Source of the DNA: CAYVUI01 sp964454745
Lineage (GTDB): Bacteria > Planctomycetota > Phycisphaerae > Sedimentisphaerales > Anaerohalosphaeraceae
Assembly (NCBI GenBank): GCA_964454745.1
Contig: CAYVUI010000018.1
Location: 1-45,974, forward strand
Length of the DNA stretch: 45,974 nucleotides
Reading direction: 5' to 3'
The notes under the pieces were generated by a model that was given only the letters and a program-made list of their open reading frames with translations, did no database searches and had not been told where the DNA came from. Both the position numbers and the translations under genes were made by a program. How positions within the stretch are numbered: position 1 is the first letter of the stretch; each line of letters begins with the position of its first letter. Below are positions 38,274 through 45,974 of this stretch, piece by piece.

Positions 38274-39881
38274 TCAGTGCCGATACAAAAATTCTTTACT
38301 GTTCATCAGTGCCCACGCGAGATCGTTTAGCCCGGCGCGTTTGCCCTGTTTGTGTTCCTTAATATATTCCTCGCAAAGCTGTGCTTCTTGCGGTGTGGGA
38401 TTGCGAGACAGGAGATTCTGATACAAAAGGCCGATCAGCATCCTGTCTTTGCCTCGTGAGGCTTTCATCATGGTATTTAATCGCCAACTCTTTTCGATCT
38501 TTTTCTGGATATGCGTGGAGTTGAGCAGATGCAGCCGCTGAGCTTCGCTTGAGTTGCTGTTGCGTTCGCTGAGTACTCCTGTATCTCGGCTGGGCCGACC
38601 GAACATTTCGAGGAACTGGCTGGTAATACTCCCGTCGGCCAGTTCAATGCTTGCCTCATCTACGGGAATGAATGTGAATGGTTCCGGGATCATACTCAAA
38701 TATTTTTCGCTGGTTCCGGTGATCTTGCACAGGGCATCAATGAGCACTTCCGCTTCAAGCTGGCGTACCGGGTAGCAGGCAAAAAGTTGCTTGGATTTTT
38801 CGCTTTGCTCCTGCCATATGCATGACTGCTGGTATGTCCGGGAATTAAGGATCAGCCGATAGATATGCCGTAAATCCCAGCCGGAGTTGACCAGTTCCTT
38901 TTCAAGATATGCCAGCAACTGGGGATTGGACGGAGGGTTATCCACCCGGATATCATCCGCTTCATGGATAATCCCATATCCCATCAGCCAGTACCAGATG
39001 CGGTTGACAATCGTCTTTGCGAACCATGGGTTTTCCCCATCAATCAGCCAGTCTGCGAAGACCACCCGCGGATCCTGCCCGGTCTTGATATGTACTTTTG
39101 TCCCATCGGGCAAAACGGCGTCAAAAGCCTCGATCTTCATCGGATCCGGATAAACGATCTGCTCCTTCCATTCCGCGGTGGATTTATACGCCACCCGTGA
39201 AAAGAACGTACTCATCTGGTCCTGCTTTTCCTTGGGCCAGTTCTCAAAACGGCTGCCCATGAAGGTCAGCGAAACCGCCGCGGCGATTGTCGCGGGCGCT
39301 GTTCCCTGGGTCGCGCGGTAAAAATTGACCTGCGGAACCCGGAAATTACTCCCGTTTGAACACAAAAGTTCGCGTGCAAATTCATCATATCGTTTATTTT
39401 CGCGGAGGGCGTCATGTATCCAGCGATGATAGGCCTGTACAGCATTCGGCCAAAGGTTGATCGGAAATTCCGCCTTGACCCTGAGGATATCGCACCATTT
39501 GAGCGACCAGTAATCCGCGAAAGCGTCATCTTCCAGCAGCGATTCGATCAAAATCGCCCGCTTGTTGTCTTTGGTATTACTGCCAAAATCCCTCACGGCC
39601 TTAGGATCCGGGATTTGCCCGGTAATATCCAGGTACGCCCGGCGGAGAAAAACTGCATCCGAACACAGATTCGCCGGTTCCACACCCTCAGTTTTGAGTT
39701 TTGCGAGCACGAATTTGTCGATCTCATTTAACGGCTCTGCGTTGCCGCCTATTTCATAAGGACGAACAATAGCAGCCCCGTAGCATGTTGCCGTAAACAA
39801 ACCAGCCAAAAGCAGGGAAAGGAATATCCAATGGAAATGGCGGTTTCGTCCCCAATAACACAAAAAGTCGATCTTCTTCAT
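38274..39881 (-). CDS. DUF1549/DUF1553 domain protein
   Basis: 535 residues from the ATG at 39881 (MKKIDFL); an extended in-frame start at 39968 lies at or above a TATAAT-like site and is less likely. A hydrophobic stretch (WIFLSLLLAGLFTATCYGA) provides export. DUF1549 occupies ~40-250 (NEIDKFVLAKLKTEGVEPA...FLRRAYLDITGQIPDPKAV, FADYWSLKWCDILR), and DUF1553 ~290-520 (DPRVVFADWLIDGENPWFAKTIVNRIWYWLMGYGI, WDLRHIYRLILNSRTYQQS, ending ALMNSKEFLYRH). Many relatives carry an N-terminal cytochrome c domain (CXXCH); none is present here, which accounts for the short length. Function of the family is unknown. First gene of the DUF1553-DUF1501-PPC cluster. Confidence 0.93.
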   Translation of the reverse strand: MKKIDFLCYWGRNRHFHWIFLSLLLAGLFTATCYGAAIVRPYEIGGNAEPLNEIDKFVLAKLKTEGVEPANLCSDAVFLRRAYLDITGQIPDPKAVRDFGSNTKDNKRAILIESLLEDDAFADYWSLKWCDILRVKAEFPINLWPNAVQAYHRWIHDALRENKRYDEFARELLCSNGSNFRVPQVNFYRATQGTAPATIAAAVSLTFMGSRFENWPKEKQDQMSTFFSRVAYKSTAEWKEQIVYPDPMKIEAFDAVLPDGTKVHIKTGQDPRVVFADWLIDGENPWFAKTIVNRIWYWLMGYGIIHEADDIRVDNPPSNPQLLAYLEKELVNSGWDLRHIYRLILNSRTYQQSCIWQEQSEKSKQLFACYPVRQLEAEVLIDALCKITGTSEKYLSMIPEPFTFIPVDEASIELADGSITSQFLEMFGRPSRDTGVLSERNSNSSEAQRLHLLNSTHIQKKIEKSWRLNTMMKASRGKDRMLIGLLYQNLLSRNPTPQEAQLCEEYIKEHKQGKRAGLNDLAWALMNSKEFLYRH

Positions 39882-40034
39882 CCTGACATCTTTCAAATAC
39901 TGGACAATATATATCCATACCGGTTTACGACCGGCCTTCAGTATATTATAACGAATTGTGGAATTCAATTATTGCATTATTTCGTCTCACGGGATTCATT
40001 TTTGTTCAAAAATATGAAATCACGTAATAATTTC

Positions 40035-40063
40035 TTGACCTTATTGCTCGGTTTTTCTAAAAC
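40035..40063 (+). promoter_or_regulatory. Promoter of the unknown membrane protein gene
   Basis: TTGACC (40035-40040), 17 bases, TAAAAC (40058-40063). The same 220-bp gap must also hold the divergent promoter of the DUF1553 gene; on the minus strand a TATAAT (39950-39945) is present without a good -35. Confidence 0.45.
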
Positions 40064-40101
40064 CTTGCCTGTCAGAAGTTCATGGATTTGCGAGATATTC
40101 A

Positions 40102-40716
40102 ATGCCTCAACCAACCGTTTACATCAAGAGAATCATCTTGCTGGCTGTTCTTGCCGTGGTGATGGTGATTATTGACTACAAAAGAAATGGCAAAAACGCC
40201 TCCAGGTGGCGTGAATATCTCTTCGTGCTGGCAGTCGGTCTTGTTGCGACTGTTTACGGAATGGTCAACGATTTTGTCACAGTATCCATCTCTTCGCATT
40301 ATTTTACCCTGGGCAAGGGACTTTCCGATGGTCCGGGGCTTGCCATAAGAGCTGTCCTGCTTGGGTCTTACGCCGGTTTTTCCGCAGGCCTGGTCGGCGG
40401 GGCGTATACCATTTTTATTGCGACTTTTCGCACAAAAACAAAACTGCCGATTTCCTGGCTTTTTTCTCTATTATGGATTCCTATCGTTTCAGCCGTGTCT
40501 CTTGCCTTTTTGATGACCATGTTGTTTTCCGGCTTTGATCCTTACGGTTTTCGAGCTGAACTTTCCGGTTTGATTACGACGCGAGAGATCGACAATCTCA
40601 TTTTTGTATGGTGGATTCATGTCGGCGATTATCTTGGTTTGCTTGTCGGATTAGTGATTATTTCGGTCCTGATTCTCAAAAAACGCAAAAAAGCCATTGT
40701 TTTGGATACTTTTTGA
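40102..40716 (+). CDS. Hypothetical polytopic membrane protein
   Basis: 204 residues. No family recognised. Hydrophobic segments are at ~9-26 (IILLAVLAVVMVIIDY), ~38-60 (YLFVLAVGLVATVYGMVNDF), ~82-112 (IRAVLLGSYAGFSAGLVGGAYTIFIATF), ~119-142 (SWLFSLLWIPIVSAVSLAFLM) and ~170-195 (WWIHVGDYLGLLVGLVIISVLIL), with a basic C-terminal tail (KKRKKA). The Gly-rich third segment (GSYAGFSAGLVGGAYT) resembles S-component or DUF-type transporter helices but is not diagnostic. GAG eight bases before the ATG is a weak ribosome-binding site. It is 134 bases upstream of the chorismatase-like gene; a GGCAATT/AATTGCC hairpin (40769-40789) lies between them. Confidence 0.65.
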   Translation: MPQPTVYIKRIILLAVLAVVMVIIDYKRNGKNASRWREYLFVLAVGLVATVYGMVNDFVTVSISSHYFTLGKGLSDGPGLAIRAVLLGSYAGFSAGLVGGAYTIFIATFRTKTKLPISWLFSLLWIPIVSAVSLAFLMTMLFSGFDPYGFRAELSGLITTREIDNLIFVWWIHVGDYLGLLVGLVIISVLILKKRKKAIVLDTF

Positions 40717-40850
40717 TATTTTTTTGAAATAAAACCACTATTCATAGCCGTTAAACATAGCAGAAAGAGGCAATTTCTACTTAATTGCCGTTTCGATCGG
40801 TCTGACCGCAGTTGGTGAGAGAAAATTTAGTACTCCTATTGGAAGAGAAA

Positions 40851-41951
40851 ATGGAAACCATCAGTGAAAAACCCATCTTTTTTCGTCAATTTCTCCGAGA
40901 CGATCTCCGCGAATACTGGATCACCTCGACGGAACAAAACGAAGGCACCGAAGACCTCGCCTTCGCATTAACCCGTTTGGATGAACTTTCCGCCTCGCCG
41001 ACCTTTATCCGTCTATTTGGGTCGAAAAAGGCGTTAAAGAATGGCCTCGCTCTCTTGGATAATTCCGCGGATTCCCTGCCCGCGCCGCTGATGATTCAAA
41101 TTCCCAATCCCGCAAATCCAGAAGCCCTGGGTTGCCAGATCTATGCTCTTCCGTCGGAATCGCTTACCCCCATCGAGCACCAAGGCAAACTCATTGGCAA
41201 AATGTACCAGGATGCCTACACCCGCTACGCTGCCCTGACCGTACTGCCTGGTGACCAGGCCCAAACGCGATACGACCAGGCCGCGGACATCTTTAACCGG
41301 ATTCACCAGGTGCTGATTGATCAGGACGCGGGCTTTGATACCGGGTTTCGCAACGTAATCCGCACCTGGCTTTACGCGGACGATATCCTTTCCTGGTACG
41401 ACCAGCTTAACAAGGCACGTAATGCATTCTTCACCGAGCACGACATCTTCAACCACCTCGTTCCTGCCAGCACCGGTATCGGGGCTGGTAATTATTACGG
41501 CAGGGCGATGGCGGTTCAGGCCCTTGCCGCGGTTTCGCTCAATTCGGATGTCACTATCGAGCCTGGCCACTCGCCGATGCAGTGCCCCGCGCTGGATTAC
41601 AAGAGTTCCTTTAGCCGGGCCATGAAAGTGCTTGCCCCCGATCATCACAGGCTGACCATCTCCGGTACCGCCAGCATCGATCCGCACGGCAACACCGTCA
41701 ACCTCGGCGACACCCCGGCCCAGATCGACCTGACTATGCAGGTGGTCCATGCGATCCTCGAACATGCCGGCATGGAATACAGCGATACAGTCACCGCGCT
41801 GGCTTATTTTAAGGATCCAAAGGATTTTTACCTGTTCGACCGCTACTGCGATGAAAACAACCTTTCGCTGCCGCACATCAAGCTCCATGCCGATGTTTGC
41901 CGTGACGATCTGCTTTTCGAGCTTGAACTCGATGCCGTCAAAAGAGCCTGA
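40851..41951 (+). CDS. Chorismatase (FkbO/Hyg5)-like / RidA-related protein
   Basis: 366 residues from the ATG at 40851 (GGAAGAG before it). The second half reads FRNVIRTWLYADDILSWYDQLNKARNAFFTEHDIF, LVPASTGIG, AVQALAAV, CPALDYKSSFSRAMKV and HRLTISGTASIDPHGNTVNLGDTPAQ, the pattern of chorismatase/FkbO-like proteins, whose fold is related to YjgF/RidA trimers. Chorismatases cleave chorismate to dihydroxycyclohexadiene or hydroxybenzoate acids for natural-product starter units. No other secondary-metabolite gene is nearby, so the call to chorismatase chemistry is uncertain; a RidA-like imine deaminase role is an alternative. Cytosolic. Confidence 0.6.
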   Translation: METISEKPIFFRQFLRDDLREYWITSTEQNEGTEDLAFALTRLDELSASPTFIRLFGSKKALKNGLALLDNSADSLPAPLMIQIPNPANPEALGCQIYALPSESLTPIEHQGKLIGKMYQDAYTRYAALTVLPGDQAQTRYDQAADIFNRIHQVLIDQDAGFDTGFRNVIRTWLYADDILSWYDQLNKARNAFFTEHDIFNHLVPASTGIGAGNYYGRAMAVQALAAVSLNSDVTIEPGHSPMQCPALDYKSSFSRAMKVLAPDHHRLTISGTASIDPHGNTVNLGDTPAQIDLTMQVVHAILEHAGMEYSDTVTALAYFKDPKDFYLFDRYCDENNLSLPHIKLHADVCRDDLLFELELDAVKRA

Positions 41952-41978
41952 TTGCCGCCGCCGCGGTTAGCTTTCAGA

Positions 41979-44900
41979 TTACAGCTTCGCCGTCTCGGTT
42001 TCGCCGGATTCGCTATCGCCGGGTTTGCGGTTTGTTACGAGATCCACCGCCTGCTGAACGAGATAATAAAAGATGGGGATAAAGAACACCCCGAAGATCG
42101 TCGCCATCAGCATGCCGCCGAATACCGCCGTACCCAGTGAGCGCCGGGCCATCGCACCGGCACCGGTCGCCATCATCAGCGGCAGCACACCGAACACAAA
42201 CGACAGGGCGGTCATCAAAATCGGACGAAATCGCAGCCGCGCCGCGGTAAGGGCCGATTCAAACGCCCCGTGCCCCTCATCGTGGTGGCTCTTTGCGAAT
42301 TCCACGAGCAAAATCGCCGTCTTTGACGAAAGTCCGATCAGCAGCACCAGCCCGATCTGCGTATAGATATTGTTCTCCGGGAACAGTACCATACTGAATA
42401 TCGCGGCACCAAACAACGCGAAGGGAACAAACAGAATAATCGCCACCGGTATCGACCAGCTCTCGTACTGCGCCGCCAGGAACAGGAAGACAAACACCGA
42501 CGCCAGCGCGAATATCAGCGGCGCCTTGTTGCCCGCCTGGATCTCCTGGTAGCTGATACCCGACCACTCGTAACCCATCTCCGCGGGCAATACCTGTCCG
42601 AGCATCTCGGTCATATGGTCCATCGTCTGTCCGCTGCTGAATCCGGTTCCCTGCCCGGTCACCGTCGTGCTCGGGTACAGGTTATAATGATACACCGTTT
42701 GCGGTCCGGCGATCTCCCTTACACTGGCAAACGTGCCGAACGGCACCATCTGGCCGTGAGCGTTCTTCACCTGCAGGTCGAGAATATCATCCGATTCGGC
42801 GCGGTAGTCCTTGTCGCCCTGGACCATCACCTTAAACGTACGGCTAAACAGGTTAAAGTCGTTCGCGTAAAACTGACCAAGGCTCGCCGCCATCGTATTA
42901 AACACGCTGTCGAGCCTCACATCCAGGCTCTTGACCTTTGTCCGGTCGATGTCTACGTACAACTGCGGGACATTTGCCTTGAAGGAACTGTTTACCCGGG
43001 TTACCATTGGGTCTTCCATACCCATATACATCAACTGGTCTCCAACCTGCTGCAGGGCTCCAAAGCCGGCGCCCCCGCGGTCCTGGATCTGCATCTCAAA
43101 GCCGCCCGAGAAACCGAGCCCCATGATCGGAGGAGGCGTAAAGGCAAAGACCATTGCCTCACGAATCCCGAAGAGCTGCATTTGAATCTGCTGCTGGATC
43201 GAAAAGACCGAAAGCTCCTGTCCGGGCCTTTCGCTCCAGGGCTTAAGTGATACAAAATAAGCCCCTGCATTGGACGAGACAACACCGTTTAGCAGCGACC
43301 AGCCGCCGATGGTGACATACTCTTCCACGCCCGGCGTATTGTCGAGGATTGCGTTAATCTTATTCGTGACCTGTTCGGTCCGGTGTACGCTTGCACCCGG
43401 CGGCAGTTCTACGTTGAGCATCATGAAACCTTCATCCTCCGTCGGCAAAAACGAAGTCGGCAGATGGATAAGGCCCCACCCGGCTGCTGCGCAGATGCCT
43501 GCGAACAGGACCAGTGCAAAGACCCATTTACGCAATGCCGCCTGTACGATTCGCATATACCCGCGGGTACTGACGCCCATGAGCTTGTCAAACCAGCCGA
43601 GAACCCAATTGACCTTACGCTCGCCCCTGGGTTTTAGGAACAGGCCGCACAGTGCCGGGCTAAGCGTCAATGCATTAATAGACGAAAACACCGTCGCCGT
43701 CGAGATCGTAATCGCGAACTGCGAATACAGCCGCCCGGAAATCCCGCCGATCATCGTCGTTGGGACAAATACCGCCAGCAGCACCAGCGTCGTCGCGATG
43801 ACCGCGCCGGTAATCTGCTGCATCGCCTTCTTGGCTGCCTTTTTCGGGGGCAGACCTTCTTCCTCGATGATTCGCATCGTATTTTCCACCACCATGATAG
43901 CGTCATCGACCACGATACCAATCGCCAGCACCAGCCCGAACATCGAAAGCGTATTGATCGAAAGGCCCATCAGCTTCATCACCGCGAAGGTACCAATCAG
44001 TGAAACCGGGATCGCGACCGAAGGGATCACCGTCGTACGTATCGTCCCGAGGAACACATACACCACCAGCACCACCAGCGAAACTGCGATCCCAAGCGTA
44101 ATCAGCACTTCCTTGATCGATTCCACGATAAATTTGGTCGGATCAAACGGCACACTGTAATCCAGCCCCGCCGGGAAATCCTGCGACATTTCCGCCATGA
44201 CTTTGCGGATATTCTCCGCTACATCCAGGGCGTTCGCCCCCGGCCGCTGGAAGATACCCATCACAATCGAAGGCTTGCCGTTGTACTGGGCAAACCAGGA
44301 ATATAATTCCGAACCCAGCTCTATGCGGGCTACGTCCTTGAGGCGAACCACACGTCCCGGCCCGTCATGCTTCACGATGATCTCACCAAATGCTTCCGGG
44401 CTGTCCAGGCGGCCCAGGGTGCGTACCGTGAGCTCAAAATCCTGGTCCGTGTCACTGGGCGGGGTGCCGATCTTGCCCGCGGCGACCTGTACATTTTGCT
44501 CCCGAATTGCCGATAAAACCTCTTCGGTCGTCAGGTTGCGGGCTTCGAGAAGCTCTGGATTGAGCCAGATACGCATGCTGAAATCCTTGGCACCGAAGAT
44601 GGTGACATTGCCCACACCCTCCACACGCGACAGGGCATCCTTGAGATAAATATTGATGTAATTACTCAAATACGTAGAATCATACCGGCCATCCGGTGAA
44701 AACAGCGAGACTACCAGCGTGATATTTGAGGACGATTTTTGTGTGGTAATACCGTATCGCAGTACTTCTTCAGGGAGGCTCGGCTCCGCCATTGACACGC
44801 GGTTTTGAACCAGTACCGTTGCCATGTCGATATCCGTACCTACTTCGAACGTTACGGTCAGTTCCATCGTTCCGTCATCCGAGCTCTTCGAGGACATATA

Positions 44901-45131
44901 CAGCATATTCTCCACGCCGTTGATCTGTTCTTCGAGCGGAGTCGCCACCGTTTCCGCGATGACCTCTGCGTTGGCCCCGGGATACTGCGCCGTTACGATT
45001 ACGGTAGGGGGGGTAATGTCCGGCGTCTTTTCCACGGCGAGATTGGGAATCGCCAGCACGCCGACCAGTACAATTACAATTGAAATGACCGTCGCAAAGA
45101 TCGGACGGTCTATGAAAAAACTGCTAAACAT
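41979..45131 (-). CDS. RND multidrug efflux transporter (AcrB/HAE-1 type)
   Basis: 1050 residues, the usual length. Inner-membrane proton-driven pump that works with a periplasmic adaptor and an outer-membrane channel. Features: N-terminal FFIDRPIFATVISIVIVLVG, porter-domain YPGANAEVIAETVATPLEEQINGVENMLYMSS, the proton-relay Asp pair in GLVLAIGIVVDDAIMVVENTMR in helix 4, then FVPTTMIGGISGRLYSQFAITIS and the second half with FVFGVLPLMMATGAGAMARRSLGTAVFGGM. It starts two bases after the stop of the adaptor gene, so the two form an operon. No outer-membrane channel gene follows in the window. Substrate not inferable. Confidence 0.95.
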   Translation of the reverse strand: MFSSFFIDRPIFATVISIVIVLVGVLAIPNLAVEKTPDITPPTVIVTAQYPGANAEVIAETVATPLEEQINGVENMLYMSSKSSDDGTMELTVTFEVGTDIDMATVLVQNRVSMAEPSLPEEVLRYGITTQKSSSNITLVVSLFSPDGRYDSTYLSNYINIYLKDALSRVEGVGNVTIFGAKDFSMRIWLNPELLEARNLTTEEVLSAIREQNVQVAAGKIGTPPSDTDQDFELTVRTLGRLDSPEAFGEIIVKHDGPGRVVRLKDVARIELGSELYSWFAQYNGKPSIVMGIFQRPGANALDVAENIRKVMAEMSQDFPAGLDYSVPFDPTKFIVESIKEVLITLGIAVSLVVLVVYVFLGTIRTTVIPSVAIPVSLIGTFAVMKLMGLSINTLSMFGLVLAIGIVVDDAIMVVENTMRIIEEEGLPPKKAAKKAMQQITGAVIATTLVLLAVFVPTTMIGGISGRLYSQFAITISTATVFSSINALTLSPALCGLFLKPRGERKVNWVLGWFDKLMGVSTRGYMRIVQAALRKWVFALVLFAGICAAAGWGLIHLPTSFLPTEDEGFMMLNVELPPGASVHRTEQVTNKINAILDNTPGVEEYVTIGGWSLLNGVVSSNAGAYFVSLKPWSERPGQELSVFSIQQQIQMQLFGIREAMVFAFTPPPIMGLGFSGGFEMQIQDRGGAGFGALQQVGDQLMYMGMEDPMVTRVNSSFKANVPQLYVDIDRTKVKSLDVRLDSVFNTMAASLGQFYANDFNLFSRTFKVMVQGDKDYRAESDDILDLQVKNAHGQMVPFGTFASVREIAGPQTVYHYNLYPSTTVTGQGTGFSSGQTMDHMTEMLGQVLPAEMGYEWSGISYQEIQAGNKAPLIFALASVFVFLFLAAQYESWSIPVAIILFVPFALFGAAIFSMVLFPENNIYTQIGLVLLIGLSSKTAILLVEFAKSHHDEGHGAFESALTAARLRFRPILMTALSFVFGVLPLMMATGAGAMARRSLGTAVFGGMLMATIFGVFFIPIFYYLVQQAVDLVTNRKPGDSESGETETAKL

Positions 45132-45133
45132 GA

Positions 45134-45898
45134 CTACTCCTGTCCCTGTCCGCTATTGGGGTTGTCCTGATCCATTTGCGGGGCCTGCCCGCTACCCATT
45201 TGCTTACCGCCTGCCGGAGGTTCTTGCCCTTCAAACACCGGCTGAACCGGCATACCCGGAAACGCGAACTGCAAGCCTTCTACGATGTACACCTCGTCGG
45301 GGCCAAGCCCGGATTCAATCACGCGCATTGTTCCGTCCAGCGGCCCGATCTCAACCGGTCTGCGTTCCACAACATTTTTCTCCCCGACCAGCAGCAGGTA
45401 TTTACCGCCGATATCTGAATTTAATGCTCGCTCCTGGACAAGTACGGCGTCCCTTTTAATTCCCGCCGGCATCTTTACCCGGGCGAACATGCCCGGTAGA
45501 ATCATCATATCGGCGTTTTCATACACACCGCGAAGTTCGATGGTCCCCATCTGAGGGTCTACTTTCGGATCGATGTAATCGATTTTCCCCGTGTGTGGAT
45601 ATCCCTTCTCCCCGGCGACGCCAAACGTAAATTCGATCCCCCTTGGCCCGCTGCCGTTAAAGGTATGCATGGCCTCTGTCAAGAGAGCCTCGCTGACATC
45701 GAAATACACGTAAATCGGCGAAAGCTGCACCACCCGGCAAAGCAGTGTATTCTCATTGGCCCCCACCAGGTTGCCTGCGTCGACCAGATGCCGGCTGATG
45801 CGCCCAGCGATCGGGGAGGTCAGCCGCGTATAGCTAAGCTCCTGCTTTGCTTCGGTCAGGGCGGCCTGGTGAGCCAGTACTTCGGCCTTGGCCACCAC
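45134..45898 (-). pseudogene. Truncated RND periplasmic adaptor (membrane fusion protein)
   Basis: The readable protein (254 residues) begins in the second helix of the adaptor coiled-coil hairpin (KAEVLAHQAALTEAKQELSYTRLTSPIAGRISRHLVDAGNLV), continues through the lipoyl-return and beta-barrel domains (VVQLSPIYVYFDVSEALLTEAM, GTIELRGVYENADMMILPGMFARVKMP) and ends in a Gln/Gly/Pro-rich tail. An adaptor of this class needs about 100-150 more N-terminal residues: signal peptide or lipobox, first lipoyl half and first helix. Upstream the frame stops at 45917-45919 inside a 22-bp palindrome. Either an element has interrupted the gene or the window reaches a rearranged end. The remaining part keeps coding character and a GTG near its start, but without its N-terminus it is unlikely to be exported. 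Confidence 0.8.
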
Positions 45899-45920
45899 AT
45901 AATGTTGCGCGCAACATTAT
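45899..45920. repeat. 22-bp perfect palindrome at the adaptor-gene break
   Basis: Arms ATAATGTT (45899-45906) and AACATTAT (45913-45920) surround GCGCGC (45907-45912); the whole 22 bp is self-complementary. Adaptor coding similarity stops exactly at its left edge. Two arms around a 6-bp centre resemble the core site of a tyrosine recombinase (inference). Confidence 0.6.
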
Positions 45921-45974
45921 CCGACTTATGTGAAGTAGTTATTAATGTGCAGTTGGAGTTATAAGCTCTTTCAT
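45921..45974. mobile_element. Possible terminus of an inserted element
   Basis: The last 54 bases do not continue the adaptor gene in any frame. On the minus strand a short ATG reading frame begins at 45974 and stops after ten codons. No transposase can be seen in so short a stretch; the assignment rests only on the interruption of the adaptor gene and the adjoining palindrome. An assembly edge is the main alternative. Confidence 0.35.

Overview
The window looks like a chromosomal segment of a planctomycete, probably of the Phycisphaerae/Sedimentisphaerales type. The evidence is gene content only: a DUF1549/DUF1553 protein, a Tat-exported DUF1501 protein and a PPC-domain surface protein in one cluster; a PEP-CTERM protein; an EF-G of the spirochaete/planctomycete/mitochondrial kind; a ribosomal protein S9 with a long N-terminal extension; UroD-like methyltransferases; and secreted carbohydrate-active enzymes. 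No rRNA, CRISPR array or replication origin was seen.

Layout. 1-2925 is an AT-richer accessory segment: a replication-relaxation family protein (-), an excisionase-like HTH protein (+) and a tyrosine recombinase (+), ending beside a complete tRNA-Arg(UCU). 2962-8698 holds a membrane desaturase, a minus-strand pair (beta-phosphoglucomutase plus a secreted six-hairpin glycosidase-like protein) and a secreted GH28-like pectinase-fold protein. 8836-14739 runs on the plus strand: LuxR-type response regulator, rplM-rpsI, then argC, a DMT permease, a nitrilase-family amidase and argJ. 14826-19320 carries a PEP-CTERM protein, a small membrane protein, and a minus-strand pair in which a UroD/MtaA-like protein fused to two thioredoxin-like domains is followed by a G3E (CobW-type) GTPase. 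19648-31393 is again plus strand: rpmA, a hotdog thioesterase, a pterin/folate operon (folB-folK-folE-SDR), argS, yjbQ, a 569-base intergenic region with a duplicated structured motif and a strong terminator, a lone topoisomerase VI A/Spo11-like gene, yggS, a SpoIIE-type phosphatase and fusA with a long structured leader. 31510-39881 is a minus-strand block read as DUF1553, DUF1501, PPC, sugar porter, UroD-like. 40102-41951 has an unknown membrane protein and a chorismatase/RidA-like protein. 41979-45898 has an RND pump and its adaptor; the adaptor loses its N-terminal part at a perfect 22-bp palindrome near the right edge.

How the genes fit together. The housekeeping blocks (translation, arginine, folate) are interleaved with a polysaccharide-scavenging and cell-surface programme typical of planctomycetes. 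The strongest candidates for something undescribed are (1) the twin 47-nt motif at 25262-25415, (2) the UroD-Trx-Trx plus G3E GTPase pair, (3) the lone Top6A-like gene immediately downstream of the twin motif, and (4) the palindromic junction that cuts the RND adaptor gene.

Limits: everything here is from reading the sequence. Promoters are consensus matches, family names come from motif recognition, and start codons were chosen on Shine-Dalgarno spacing where possible.
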